A stretch of DNA of 64,000 nt from Oryzomonas sp. (GCA_031292255.1 JARLHN010000018.1:1-64000); one strand, 5' to 3'; positions 8,961 to 17,247 are shown, numbered from the stretch's first letter. A program made the numbers and translations. Notes: generated from the sequence alone by a model not told the origin.

Positions 8961-9917
8961 TCAAAACCGGTAACCAATGCCGCCGAGGAATATGTCCGTG
9001 TCGCGGTCGTACCTGGTAATGATCCGGTCCCAGGTTGCCCGTACGAGCCAGTCTTGACTGATTCGGTAGCTCCCCGTAGTTGAGAAGATAATGGGAATTC
9101 GCACATGCTCTGAATCGACGCGGCGATCAATGGCAAAATAGGGACCGCCGCCGATGCCCAGGGCGAGATTGTCATGCAAAAAGGCTTTTGCCAGCCAGAG
9201 CTGGGTGGTCGCGCCGTATCGGTCGATCAAGGAGCTTCTTCCCTCGTAAAGAGCACCCGCGGTCCATTCCAGGTAACGCCAGAGCCCACGCCGGTATTCG
9301 AGAGCGACTGCGCCCGAATGACCGTTGCCGGGAATGTTCACGACCGTTTCGCCGCCAAACACCGTCAGTTCGTTGTCGGTGGTTCTTTCGGCCTGATGTG
9401 TTCCTTTTACGTCAGGCCCCTCTGAAGGTGGGGTATCGAGCTGGTATCCGATGCCTGCAAGCGCCGAAAGGGAATCGAAACTTTTGTCACCCTTGATCCA
9501 GTAGCCTTGCACCTGGAAAAACACGCGACTCTTTGTATACCAGGTTGCCGCCACCTGTGTCATGGTCCCCCAGCCGTGCAGGTCCCTGGGGGGGGCGTCG
9601 GCAGAGATTTTGGTGTCATAATAGAAAACACCGCCGACACCCGCTCCCAGGGAAAGCTTCCGGTCGAGCAGATTGGTTCTGACCCAGAGATTGGCGGCAT
9701 TGCCGTCACGGTGGTGCGCGATAAAGTGTCCCTGGTTCAGATACGACAGGGAGTACGCTAAATGATCGCCAAGCCCCTCCATGTACTGCATTTGCCAGGC
9801 AAAGGTTTTCTCGACAGGGTTATCTATCGCCCCATAACCGCTGAGTAAGCTGAGTTCTCCTGCAAAAGCCGGGCTCGACAGTAGAACGGCCATAATCACA
9901 AAAACTGTAAGTCGCAT
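8961..9917 (-). CDS. Outer membrane beta-barrel protein
   Basis: 318 residues with a clean Sec signal peptide (cut after SSPAFA). The rest is built of alternating amphipathic strands, ends in the typical outer membrane C-terminus GIGYRF (final Phe), and has Tyr/Trp-rich turns (WQMQYMEGLGDHLAYSL). The exact family is not recognised; a PagP/lipid A-modifying or porin-like barrel of about 12 strands is possible. The ATG follows TAGGAGGAACC. Its own promoter is sigma-54 module A, whose -12 GC lies 71 bases before the ATG. This makes it a member of the proposed envelope regulon. Confidence 0.75.
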   Translation of the reverse strand: MRLTVFVIMAVLLSSPAFAGELSLLSGYGAIDNPVEKTFAWQMQYMEGLGDHLAYSLSYLNQGHFIAHHRDGNAANLWVRTNLLDRKLSLGAGVGGVFYYDTKISADAPPRDLHGWGTMTQVAATWYTKSRVFFQVQGYWIKGDKSFDSLSALAGIGYQLDTPPSEGPDVKGTHQAERTTDNELTVFGGETVVNIPGNGHSGAVALEYRRGLWRYLEWTAGALYEGRSSLIDRYGATTQLWLAKAFLHDNLALGIGGGPYFAIDRRVDSEHVRIPIIFSTTGSYRISQDWLVRATWDRIITRYDRDTDIFLGGIGYRF

Positions 9918-9986
9918 GAATGGTTCCTCCTAACTCAGTTTTTGCAGAAAGCACGATCAAACTCATATTCTGTCTAAAAGGTGCAG

Positions 9987-10132
9987 CGCAACAAACACGC
10001 CAAAGAAGATCTATGAATGCTGCGCATGTAAGGGCTTGATTGTACGGGGCAAAGCGTGAGGAGGAGGTGCGGGGGGGAGGGGAAATCGTCAACGGTATCC
10101 GTCATATTTAACATAACCACCATATATGACGG
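9987..10132 (-). promoter_or_regulatory. Sigma-54 promoter module A (dyad + IHF-like site + -24/-12)
   Basis: Reading towards the barrel gene at 8961-9917: a perfect 9-bp dyad (CCGTCATAT and its complement, 10099-10132, 16 bp between arms), an IHF-consensus site AATCAAGCCCTTA (10029-10041), and the -24/-12 element TTGGCGTGTTTGTTGCG (9987-10003) with exact GG-N10-GC spacing. The dyad centre is 115 bp from the -24 GG. This copy shows the dyad most clearly. Confidence 0.8.
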
Positions 10133-10157
10133 ACCGGATCGCCCTCGGCGTGTTTTC

Positions 10158-10307
10158 TTAGTGAGCTGCGTTATTGGGTCGCTGTTCTTGTCCGGTCGGT
10201 GCAGCACCGATCATTACGGAAACGTTCGGCAGGGTTGCACATCCATTGCCGAGACTCAGGATGGCTATGAACAGAACAATCAAAACGTATGTGTTAATTA
10301 TTTTCAT
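10158..10307 (-). CDS. Small 49-residue lipoprotein
   Basis: The ATG at 10307 opens a 49-residue frame with a lipoprotein-type signal (MKIINTYVLIVLFIAILSLG, then NGC) followed by ATLPNVSVMIGAAPTGQEQ. The Cys-Ala-Thr-Leu-Pro start resembles the N-terminus of some lipoprotein-anchored phospholipase D/cardiolipin synthase-like proteins, so this could be a truncated head of one. No strong ribosome site is visible. It ends just upstream of the module A dyad and runs in the same direction. Confidence 0.45.
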   Translation of the reverse strand: MKIINTYVLIVLFIAILSLGNGCATLPNVSVMIGAAPTGQEQRPNNAAH

Positions 10308-10452
10308 GCAGTTATTTTAACAAGTAACAAACTCATTTGCCATTAATATTACATTGTCAATTGCAGATGCAAACGTGCCATTTAATGCCTGGAAACTAAT
10401 TATTACAATTAATTATATCAAGTAGTTCAATTATTGACGCCATTGATATAAT

Positions 10453-10482
10453 TTGTGAAATACTTTGAAAAAGAGGTACAAT
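10453..10482 (+). promoter_or_regulatory. Candidate sigma-70 promoter for the coiled-coil gene
   Basis: TTGTGA (-35, 10453-10458) and TACAAT (-10, 10477-10482) with an 18-base spacer lie in AT-rich sequence 65 bases before the ATG at 10548. The match is moderate and no other promoter is evident there. Confidence 0.4.
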
Positions 10483-10547
10483 TATTCAGTGAGTTGCATG
10501 GCAAATGTAGCGACCGATCATAGCACGACATAACAGAGGTTGCCATC

Positions 10548-10835
10548 ATGGACAAACGAACGGAATACGTCGAAAAACTTTCAGCACAGATGGCCGAATG
10601 GGATGTGCAAATCGACCAACTCAAAGACAAGGCAAAGAGCGCCGCACCTGGGTCGGAGTCTGACTATTCCAATGCCATCGCAGCTTTGCAACTCAAACGG
10701 GATGAGGCTGCACTAAGGCTGCAAGGGATATCGGCCGCCAGCGATGATGAGTGGGAAGACCTCAAAGCAGGAACGGAAAATGTGTGGGGCGAGGTCAGGA
10801 CCATCCTGCACGACGCCATCATGAAGATTAAATAG
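10548..10835 (+). CDS. Small coiled-coil protein
   Basis: 95 residues, soluble and highly charged. Heptad-like patterning (YVEKLSAQMAEWDVQIDQLK; ALQLKRDEAALRLQ) points to a helical hairpin or coiled coil. A family of short sll1863-like stress-response coiled-coil proteins has this look, but I cannot assign it securely. The ATG is preceded by AGAGGTTGCC. It converges with the truncated DUF2147 gene, whose surviving 5' part ends where this gene ends. Confidence 0.65.
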   Translation: MDKRTEYVEKLSAQMAEWDVQIDQLKDKAKSAAPGSESDYSNAIAALQLKRDEAALRLQGISAASDDEWEDLKAGTENVWGEVRTILHDAIMKIK

Positions 10836-11033
10836 TGGCCCATCCTTCTTGTTTATATAGTACGGCACCTTCAACCAGACGATTTTTCCGCAGATCTTTT
10901 CTCCACATCTGAAAAATTCCAGTTGCGAATCGCCCCCTGCGGTCTTCCACAGACCGAGGATGTCTCTCGGACCGGCGCCAGAGACGGTTTTTGCCACAAA
11001 CAGAATTATAGTTAATAATTTCAATGTGTTCAC
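10836..11033 (-). pseudogene. Truncated DUF2147 gene (5' part only)
   Basis: A GTG at 11033 opens a protein with a short signal peptide, then the DUF2147 signature DILGLWKTAGGDSQLEFFRC, GEKICGKIVWL and a KDG turn. Intact DUF2147 proteins run on for another 60-80 residues, ending in a conserved barrel. Here, after about residue 65, the frame runs into the antisense of the convergent coiled-coil gene and loses all family features. Seen: an intact start without a matching end. Inferred: 3' truncation. It begins 16 bases after the GH13 stop, so it probably shared that transcript. Confidence 0.7.
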
Positions 11034-11049
11034 AAATTTTCACCGTCGA

Positions 11050-12837
11050 TCATTGCGAAAAAATCAGCACGCTGTAGGCACCGATGGAAAGTGCGGCATG
11101 AAAGGGAAAGCCGTCGTTCTCACCCGGTTCGGCAACAACATCGGTGCTCGGATGACTTTGAAAATCGTCGCTGTAGCCTTGCCAATCGCTGTTGAAACGG
11201 AGCTTCCAGATCCCCTCGGCCGGAAAACCGATAACGTAGCCATCCTGGGGCTCGTGGAAAAAATTGGCGACGACCACCACGTCGTCCGCTGGTCCGCCTT
11301 TATCCCAACGGTGAAAAGCGATGACCTTGCGTTCGTCATGCAAATGATAAACCTGGGTGAACTGCCCGCAGAGGCCGCGCGTAAAACCACCGCGGTTGAG
11401 CCGCAGCCGGATGAGGTCGTGGTACAGCCGAACGATGCCGTGGAACTCGTCCCGCTGATCCCAATCAACAGGAACCGTGTCGCGGAACCACCCACCTTCG
11501 AGAAACTCCTGCCCCTGGAAGAGCATGGGAATGCCGGGAGCCGTAAAGACCATGGCGGCTGCCAACGTCGAACGTTTCCGTGCATACCATCCCTTGGGGT
11601 CGTCCGGGCTGATCTCCTGCGGCACGCGTTCCTTGCCGTTCGCCACCTCGTCGTGGGATTCGCTGTAGATGACCCGGTCGAAGCCGTCGTCGTTGTAACG
11701 GAAACAGATGGCGTCGCGGATGGCGCCGAGGGAGCGTTGCTCGTCCTGGGGAGTGATCACCGCATGACGGATCGGGTGCACGAAGTTGGAATCCCACTGG
11801 GCGCCGAACCCGCCCCCCCCTGCCTCAACGTCCATGGTGAGCCATTTGTTGTTCTGCAAGTCCTCGGCGATCGTGATCCGGCCGGCGAATTTCCGGGCGA
11901 TCTGGTCGTTGATCCACTGGAGCAGGCTCCACCCTTCGGGCAGGTCATGGTCGCTGGAGCCATCGAGGGTGCGGATAAACTGGGTGCAGTCGAAGCGGAT
12001 GCCGTCGATGTGGTATTCTTCGAGCCACATGAAGACGTTGTCGCGTATGAATTCACGGACCTCGTCGCGCCCGTAGTCGGGCCGGGTATCCCCCCACGGT
12101 GTGTGCGCCCGGGCGTCGTTGAAGAAGTAGATCCCGCCGAGGTTGTTTTCGGACCAGCCGTCGAACTGCCAAAGATCAAGGTCGCTCGGCCCCAGGTGGT
12201 TATAGACGACGTCGAGTAACACCGCGATGCCTTGCTCGTGTGCGCGCTTGATGAACCGTTTGAATGCCAGAGGACCTCCATAGGCGAGCTCAACGGAAAA
12301 GATATGGGCGGGATTGTAGCCCCACGACCGCTCTCCCGCAAACTCGCTCACCGGCATGATCTGGATCGCGTTGACACCGAGTTTTTTCAAATGTTCCAGA
12401 CGCGCCGCCACCGAGGAGAACTTGCCCGGATTGTTGACGTCCTCCTGGTCGTTGAACGTTCCGACGTGCAGTTCGTAGATGACGAGTTCGTTCCATGGCG
12501 CGAGCCGGAAATCGTCCCCCTGCCAATCAAATCCCGTGTCGTGGACGATGGCGTTGCCGACCGAGTTGGTCACCTCGCGGGCATATGGGTCGATGCGCTT
12601 GAGCGTGCCCTCTGCCGTGGTCAGCAGGAACTTGTATTGGTCGCCCGCATGGGCCTCTGCCACATCGGCGTACCAATAGCCGTTCTCCTCGGCTTGCATG
12701 GGATGCTTGTCCCCATCCCATCCGTTGAACGATCCGATGACGGATACTCCCTGTGCATGGGGCGCCCAAACGCGGAACCCGACTCCCCCCGCATGCGGGG
12801 TCGCCCCCATATCCCTGATCTTGGTTCCATTGCTCAT
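11050..12837 (-). CDS. GH13 alpha-glucan enzyme (branching-enzyme-like)
   Basis: 595 residues. An N-terminal CBM48/E-set domain (about 15-100, GFRVWAPHAQGVSVIGSFNG) precedes a GH13 barrel. The four GH13 regions are visible: DVVYNHLG, GIRFDCT (nucleophile Asp), IAEDL (acid Glu) and YSESHDE (transition-state Asp). The overall order resembles 1,4-alpha-glucan branching enzyme, though it is shorter than typical GlgB (about 630-730), and trehalohydrolase-like enzymes look similar. No signal peptide, so it probably acts on cytoplasmic glycogen-like glucans. The start follows AGGAGGATTTCCCT. YihY lies directly upstream on the same strand. Confidence 0.8.
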   Translation of the reverse strand: MSNGTKIRDMGATPHAGGVGFRVWAPHAQGVSVIGSFNGWDGDKHPMQAEENGYWYADVAEAHAGDQYKFLLTTAEGTLKRIDPYAREVTNSVGNAIVHDTGFDWQGDDFRLAPWNELVIYELHVGTFNDQEDVNNPGKFSSVAARLEHLKKLGVNAIQIMPVSEFAGERSWGYNPAHIFSVELAYGGPLAFKRFIKRAHEQGIAVLLDVVYNHLGPSDLDLWQFDGWSENNLGGIYFFNDARAHTPWGDTRPDYGRDEVREFIRDNVFMWLEEYHIDGIRFDCTQFIRTLDGSSDHDLPEGWSLLQWINDQIARKFAGRITIAEDLQNNKWLTMDVEAGGGGFGAQWDSNFVHPIRHAVITPQDEQRSLGAIRDAICFRYNDDGFDRVIYSESHDEVANGKERVPQEISPDDPKGWYARKRSTLAAAMVFTAPGIPMLFQGQEFLEGGWFRDTVPVDWDQRDEFHGIVRLYHDLIRLRLNRGGFTRGLCGQFTQVYHLHDERKVIAFHRWDKGGPADDVVVVANFFHEPQDGYVIGFPAEGIWKLRFNSDWQGYSDDFQSHPSTDVVAEPGENDGFPFHAALSIGAYSVLIFSQ

Positions 12838-12864
12838 AGGGAAATCCTCCTTGAATCCTGTTTG

Positions 12865-13737
12865 TCAATCCACGGCCGATCCACCGGGTTTACGCTCCAG
12901 TTCTGCAATAACCTGGGCTCCCAACAGCAGGATTATTGCTACAAAATGTATGCTGAGAAGAGCCACCACCGTAATGGCTATGGTTCCGTAAATGACGTTT
13001 ACCATGGATACGAACGCGTAATACCAGATCAGCACCCGGCGGGTGATTTCCCATAAAACGGCTGTGGTTACCCCGCCGATGAGCGCATGGTGAAACCTGA
13101 CCCGCACCACAGGCATCACCAGATAGATGGAGGTGAGCAGCATCACCTCGCCAACTATCCCCAGGGTATATAGCGCCACCCTGATAGTGCCGCCAAGATC
13201 CAAACTCCAGCCGAAAATTGCCAAATGCCTGTTTTCCAGCGTCTCGATTGCCCCTACGACAAACGACACCAGCATGATACCCAGACCGATCAAAATGATG
13301 TAAACATAGGGAATAATTGCGGAGACAAGAAAGTTGCGGCGTTGAGTTCTGGCTCGCTGAATGAATATCACCGACATGGCGTTTTCAAGCATGGAGAAGG
13401 CGGTGGAACTGAAGAACAGCATGCCCATAAAACCGATGATACCGACCACCTTGCGGTGATCAAGGAATGCCTGCACCTGTACGATCAACGTTGCCGCATA
13501 GCCGGGGATCACCATATTCAGGTACGTTGACAAGGTCTGAATCAACTGCTGCTCGTCTATAAAATGCGTCAGCAGAATGAGGGCAAGTATTGACAGCGGC
13601 ACAATCGACAACAGGGTATAATAGGCGATTCCACCGGACATCAAGAGCACCTGATTGCGTCTGAACCCTTGGAAAACCCGCAACAGGAAACCGAACAGCC
13701 GCCTCGTCTGACGATATGGATCTTGGCCTTTGTTCAT
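12865..13737 (-). CDS. YihY/BrkB-family inner membrane protein
   Basis: About 290 residues with six hydrophobic segments and the family opening MSGGIAYYTLLSIVPLSIL; later come SSTAFSMLENAMSVIF and YGTIAITVVALLSIHF. YihY proteins are polytopic inner membrane proteins. An old ribonuclease BN label for the family is wrong, and their transport role is unsettled. I prefer the ATG at 13737 over the in-frame GTG at 13755, although neither has a strong ribosome site. Probably co-transcribed with the GH13 gene 27 bases downstream. Confidence 0.85.
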   Translation of the reverse strand: MNKGQDPYRQTRRLFGFLLRVFQGFRRNQVLLMSGGIAYYTLLSIVPLSILALILLTHFIDEQQLIQTLSTYLNMVIPGYAATLIVQVQAFLDHRKVVGIIGFMGMLFFSSTAFSMLENAMSVIFIQRARTQRRNFLVSAIIPYVYIILIGLGIMLVSFVVGAIETLENRHLAIFGWSLDLGGTIRVALYTLGIVGEVMLLTSIYLVMPVVRVRFHHALIGGVTTAVLWEITRRVLIWYYAFVSMVNVIYGTIAITVVALLSIHFVAIILLLGAQVIAELERKPGGSAVD

Positions 13738-13782
13738 GACTCGATAATCCACCACAGCAGCAGTTGCGGGACTGCAGCCATG

Positions 13783-13929
13783 TCAGGTCTCGACCCTGAA
13801 CTCCGCTCCACTCCCGGTATTGCGCACCGTAAGCCGGCCCCCCATGTTCTTTTTTATGATGATCCTGGACATGAAAATGCCGATACCGGTTCCATTGCGA
13901 ACGCTTTCCGGCCCCTGGGATTTCGAGGC
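13783..13929 (-). pseudogene. C-terminal remnant of a sensor histidine kinase
   Basis: The frame reads SQGPESVRNGTGIGIFMSR, then IIIKKNMGGRLTVRNTGSGAEF and ends RVET before a TGA. This is the G1/G2 end of a HATPase_c domain (GTGIGLFMSK...MGG...N...GAEF). The rest of the kinase is absent: directly upstream lies the stop of the lmo0937-like gene. Seen: about 45 residues of kinase tail. Inferred: relic of a deleted gene. Confidence 0.75.
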
Positions 13930-14079
13930 CTACAGGACCTTCCGCCCTTGAATGATGCGTACCAGCAACACTATGATGGCAATCACGAGCAGAATGTGGA
14001 TCAGGCCGCCCATGGTATACGAAGTAACCACACCCAGCAGCCACAGCACTATCAGGATCACGCAGATTGTCCACAGCAT
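13930..14079 (-). CDS. lmo0937-family small membrane protein
   Basis: 49 residues: MLWTICVILIVLWLLGVVTS, then YTMGGLIHILLVIAIIVLLVR. Two hydrophobic helices around a YTxGGxIHxLLVIA turn are the hallmark of the lmo0937 (DUF5670) family of tiny membrane proteins, often seen beside CsbD and BON genes in stress-related clusters. The start has a strong GGGAGGATGCC site. The function of the family is unknown. Its stop is immediately followed by the kinase relic. Confidence 0.85.
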   Translation of the reverse strand: MLWTICVILIVLWLLGVVTSYTMGGLIHILLVIAIIVLLVRIIQGRKVL

Positions 14080-14132
14080 GGCATCCTCCCCATTTATCGG
14101 CGGTTGCCCACCGCCACCTGTTATTCCAATGC

Positions 14133-14237
14133 CAAATCAAAGCGGCATCTTTGTTGGCTTATCCTCGGCTCCTCAACGTACTACCTGTACGCCTTCGTCG
14201 CCTCGATCCTCGCAGTCTTGATGTCATCTTTGATTTG
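14133..14237. repeat. Inverted repeat unit of about 105 bp
   Basis: The arms CAAATCAAAG (14133-14142) and CTTTGATTTG (14228-14237) are perfect complements about 85 bases apart, and both continue with imperfect complementarity (CGGCATC against GATGTCAT). The unit lies in the 230-base gap between the lmo0937-like gene and the BON gene. It could be a dispersed palindromic repeat or a structured terminator. Confidence 0.45.
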
Positions 14238-14312
14238 AAACCGGAATTAATCGTCCGGCGGTGCCGAAAAAACCCGCCGGAACGGGTCGTAAATTTATCC
14301 GAGATTATACCT

Positions 14313-14627
14313 CTATTTCACAACCAGGTCATTTTTCACCGATACGACCCCATTAACTCCGCCGGCGACCTCACCAGCCTTGATAACGCTGTGTGCCGAA
14401 TCGACAAAGCCGCTTAATTGAACCACCCCTTTATACGTCTTGACATTGATCTGCAAGGTTTTCAGCGTTGATTCGTCAAAAATTGCGGCTTTTACCTTGG
14501 TTGTGATGGCGGAGTCATCGACATACTGGCCGGTGCTTTCGCGTTTTGACGTGGCCGCGCACCCCAGAAATACGGTTATCAGTACAAAGCAGGCCAGGGA
14601 TTTCATGATGCGATGCAGTTTTGCCAT
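14313..14627 (-). CDS. BON-domain lipoprotein
   Basis: 104 residues. A lipoprotein signal (CFVLITVFLGC) is followed by one BON domain (DDSAITTKVKAAIFDESTLK, then VQLSGFVDS, ending VKNDLVVK). BON domains are envelope modules thought to bind phospholipid; OsmY and DolP are relatives. It is a close paralogue of the BON protein at 25098-25424 (shared ESTGQYVDDS and LKTLQINVKTY). Unlike that copy it has no sigma-54 module directly upstream; it follows the YXWGXW gene. The start has AAGGAGATGTATT. Confidence 0.88.
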   Translation of the reverse strand: MAKLHRIMKSLACFVLITVFLGCAATSKRESTGQYVDDSAITTKVKAAIFDESTLKTLQINVKTYKGVVQLSGFVDSAHSVIKAGEVAGGVNGVVSVKNDLVVK

Positions 14628-14713
14628 AATACATCTCCTTTTTGTCTGCCGGAAACCTTGGAAAGTTGACCCAAACGAACTGTCATACTTCTCCGATTCG
14701 CGGTAAAGAGCTC

Positions 14714-14741
14714 AAGAGGGCATACCGGGGCATGCCCTCTT
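14714..14741 (-). terminator. Hairpin after the YXWGXW gene
   Basis: Perfect 10-bp arms AAGAGGGCAT/ATGCCCTCTT around an 8-base GC-rich loop, 18 bases past the stop of the 14759-15574 gene. There is no long U-run, so termination may be partial, allowing some readthrough into the BON gene. Confidence 0.55.
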
Positions 14742-14758
14742 ACGTGCGATTCTTCCCG

Positions 14759-15574
14759 TTACCTTCTTTCCTGTTTTTCTTCCCCTCCCCTTTCGGGATG
14801 TCCCTGCCGGGGTGCGGATTGCTGTGGCGCCGCAGGGCGTTGTGGCTGCACATGCTGCGGTTGGGCTTCACGGGGTTGCGGCCGCTGTTGTTGCTGCTTA
14901 ACGGCCTCACGGGGTTGTGGCCGCTGTTGTTGCGGCCTGACAACCTCACGGGATTGCGGCTTGACCGTTTGAGATTGCGGCCGGGATTGCTGCGGTTTTA
15001 TTTCTCGGGATTGTGGCCGGGATTGCTGCGGTTTGGCTACTTCCCGAACGCGCGGGTTTGCCTGGTATTTTGGTTGGACCGCTTGAGCCGGTCGCTGTGA
15101 TCGCGTTTGTGGCTTCAAACCCTGGACACCCCATGAATGTTGCTTCTCCCAATGTCCGCTCTTTTCCCAGCTCTTCCAGTTCCGTTGGACTTGCTGCTGG
15201 GGTATGCGCTGATAGTTCCATTCATGTCCTTTCCAGCGATGGTCCCGGTAGTCATTCCTCCACCCAGGCGGTATCCCGGCATAAAATGATGGAACCCTTT
15301 GATAATAGCCCCAGCCCGAGTCATAGCGATGCGAACGATACCAGCGCCCGTCCCACAGACGCCACCACCAACCGTCGTAAAAAAACATATCCGCATCTAC
15401 GTCAGGGACGGCATAGACATAGGTTTCCGGCAAGACTACCACCTCGGGAGGTGCGTTAAATACGATGGGTGGAGGCAGAGAGACATTGATGCCCACATCT
15501 ATCCCGGCTATCATGGGAAGAGGAAATGCCAGTACCGACCCTAAAAGTATTGTTCCAAAAAATATTTTTTTCAT
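14759..15574 (-). CDS. Exported YXWGXW-like protein with a Gln/Pro/Arg repeat tail
   Basis: 271 residues. A signal peptide (cut near PLPMIAG) is followed by a segment rich in Tyr/Trp (DMFFYDGWWWRLWDGRWYRS) of the YXWGXW type, with WRNDYRDHRW downstream. From about residue 170 the protein becomes low complexity with repeats such as PQQSRPQSRE and QQQQRPQPRE. Such proteins are periplasmic or cell-surface and of unknown function. The start follows GGTGAGG. The gene sits in a same-strand run (OM protein, DUF2959, CsbD, Spy-like, this gene, BON) behind sigma-54 module B. Confidence 0.7.
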   Translation of the reverse strand: MKKIFFGTILLGSVLAFPLPMIAGIDVGINVSLPPPIVFNAPPEVVVLPETYVYAVPDVDADMFFYDGWWWRLWDGRWYRSHRYDSGWGYYQRVPSFYAGIPPGWRNDYRDHRWKGHEWNYQRIPQQQVQRNWKSWEKSGHWEKQHSWGVQGLKPQTRSQRPAQAVQPKYQANPRVREVAKPQQSRPQSREIKPQQSRPQSQTVKPQSREVVRPQQQRPQPREAVKQQQQRPQPREAQPQHVQPQRPAAPQQSAPRQGHPERGGEEKQERR

Positions 15575-15640
15575 TTGAGAGCCTCACCATTAAATCATTG
15601 AATATCTTGCTATTGTGGCACGTGTTCCTGTTATTGGTCA

Positions 15641-16165
15641 TTATGGTTTCTTCATCATTTTCTTTGCCGGTTTCTTTTCTTCCATCTTCATGCACATCAT
15701 CTTCTTCATTTTCTTAAATTGTTCGTCCGTCAGAACGGTCCGTATTTCTTTCATGGCTTTCAGCATTTCCAGATGATGAGCTGTTTTTATGTCTGCAATT
15801 CGTTTAACGGCAATGCCGGCCCTCTCCAGGTCAAAATCTTTCACTTCCATGATTTCCATGAGATCAATCTCTGCAATCTTCAAGTCAGCTTTGAACCGGG
15901 CCTCTTTTTTCTGCATTTCTCTATGTACCGGTTTTATTCTCATAACCTGGTCATCGGTAAGCCCCATCTTCTCTGAATGTTCGATGCACATGCCCACCAT
16001 GTCGCCCATCTTGTCCATATTGCACATCTCCATCATCTGCCCATGACCTTCGTGATGATCCTTCATGGACATATCCATCATTTCCGAAAAAGCGGGTACA
16101 GGCACGCTGAGCGCCAGCAGACCTACCAATGCCAGCAAAAAAGATGTTGAATAAGATGCTTTCAT
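15641..16165 (-). CDS. Spy/CpxP-like Met- and His-rich periplasmic protein
   Basis: 174 residues with a signal peptide (cut after VPAFS). The mature start is rich in Met, His and Asp (MMDMSMKDHHEGHGQMMEMC), suggesting metal binding. A helical LTxxQ-like region follows (GLTDDQVMRIKPVHREMQ ... VLTDEQFKKMKKM), the pattern of Spy/CpxP/CnrX-type periplasmic chaperones and metal sensors. The tail is strongly basic. The start has AAAGGAGAACGCCC. Role inferred: envelope stress or metal buffering. Confidence 0.65.
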   Translation of the reverse strand: MKASYSTSFLLALVGLLALSVPVPAFSEMMDMSMKDHHEGHGQMMEMCNMDKMGDMVGMCIEHSEKMGLTDDQVMRIKPVHREMQKKEARFKADLKIAEIDLMEIMEVKDFDLERAGIAVKRIADIKTAHHLEMLKAMKEIRTVLTDEQFKKMKKMMCMKMEEKKPAKKMMKKP

Positions 16166-16213
16166 AGGGCGTTCTCCTTTTGTGTTGTTATCGTTGTTTT
16201 TTGAACACTTTTA

Positions 16214-16238
16214 CTTCGAAGGTCTTATTACCTTCGAA
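16214..16238. repeat. Perfect 9-bp dyad between the CsbD and Spy-like genes
   Basis: TTCGAAGGT and its exact complement flank a 6-7 base centre. On the minus strand it falls after the CsbD stop and 49 bases before the Spy-like start. It may be an operator, an RNA processing hairpin or a weak terminator; no U-run follows. Confidence 0.45.
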
Positions 16239-16292
16239 CTCTTATGGTGCATCCCGCAACCGCAGCCTAGTACAAAGGGTACGCAGCTCTCG

Positions 16293-16472
16293 CTACTTCC
16301 CCACGACCTTCTTGACCTGGCCGATCTTTTCCTGAATTTGGCCGGCTATCTTTTCACCGGTGCCTTGAGATTCCAGCTTTGGGTTATCGCTAAGTTTTCC
16401 GGCGATCTCCTTGACCGTGCCCTTTACCTGGTGAAACGCTCCTTGCGCTTGGTCCTTAGTGCTCGATTTCAT
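16293..16472 (-). CDS. CsbD-family stress protein
   Basis: 59 residues, shorter than most gene finders keep: MKSSTKDQAQGAFHQVKGTV, then KEIAGKLSDNPKLESQGTGEK, IAGQIQEKIG and QVKKVVGK. The repeated KGxxKExxGKxxxxxxLxxxG pattern defines CsbD/YjbJ proteins, small hydrophilic proteins induced by general stress in many bacteria, of unknown biochemistry. The start has AAAGGAGAAAACAC. It lies between DUF2959 and the Spy-like gene on the same strand. Confidence 0.9.
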   Translation of the reverse strand: MKSSTKDQAQGAFHQVKGTVKEIAGKLSDNPKLESQGTGEKIAGQIQEKIGQVKKVVGK

Positions 16473-16538
16473 AGTGTTTTCTCCTTTCCAGCCGAACTTC
16501 CTTCAACTTTGACGACAGCCGACATGCTCGCTGTTTCA

Positions 16539-17210
16539 TCACTTCTGATCGCCATCGGTTGCGGGGCCTTTATTCACTCCACCCTGGGCCATATCAACCT
16601 TGACCCGGTCAATGGCGGCCAGGACCGGCTTGACCGTTTCCTTCAGGTTGTCGCCATCCGTCAGTGCCCTCTGCGCGACCGGCCTGATGGACTCGATCCC
16701 CTGGGGTGTAAGATCGTTGGAGAGATACTTCTGGATTTCCCTGATATCCGTCAAATAGGATTTAAGGGTGCCCTTTACCCCGATGCTGGCTTCGGATATC
16801 TTTACGTAACCCTCTCGGATCTCGATGCGCCGCCGTTCACTGAGTTCCCGAATTTCGGGGTTTGTGTACGAGCTTTCCCATTCCGCGAAGTAATCATTGC
16901 CCTTGACCCTCATTTTTTCGGTGTGCGTGTCCAACTGTTTGCCCAACTTCTCCATCTTCACGACATTTTCGGTGTAGGCGTCATAGGCCTTCTTCATATC
17001 GTTCTGGTCAGGCTTGATAAGATCCTCCAACGTTGCCCTGGTGGCATCGATCTGGACAGAAGCCTGCTTGTAATCCCCTTCCACCATCTGCATCGAGTTG
17101 GTGGTTTTTGTGGCCCGATCCATGCCGGTGGTTGCGCAGCCGGTCAGGCAGGTGATTGTTCCGAGGAGCACTGTGGTGAAAAAAATGGCGAATTTAAATC
17201 CGAGTTTCAT
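16539..17210 (-). CDS. DUF2959 lipoprotein
   Basis: 223 residues. A lipoprotein signal (TITCLTGC) leads to the DUF2959 opening ATTGMDRATKTTNSMQMVEG and a long helical, charged body (ATLEDLIKPDQNDMKKAYDA; YTENVVKMEKLGKQLD). Predicted periplasmic coiled-coil lipoprotein; function unknown. The start has AAAAAGGAGAATATTC. The upstream gene is the module B outer membrane protein, 38 bases away, so the two are probably co-transcribed. Confidence 0.8.
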   Translation of the reverse strand: MKLGFKFAIFFTTVLLGTITCLTGCATTGMDRATKTTNSMQMVEGDYKQASVQIDATRATLEDLIKPDQNDMKKAYDAYTENVVKMEKLGKQLDTHTEKMRVKGNDYFAEWESSYTNPEIRELSERRRIEIREGYVKISEASIGVKGTLKSYLTDIREIQKYLSNDLTPQGIESIRPVAQRALTDGDNLKETVKPVLAAIDRVKVDMAQGGVNKGPATDGDQK

Positions 17211-17247
17211 GAATATTCTCCTTTTTAGAACTGTTTCTGGGTGAGAC

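Noticed and set aside
10960..12219. 419-codon plus-strand open frame
   Set aside because: Antisense to the GH13 gene, which shows all four catalytic regions.
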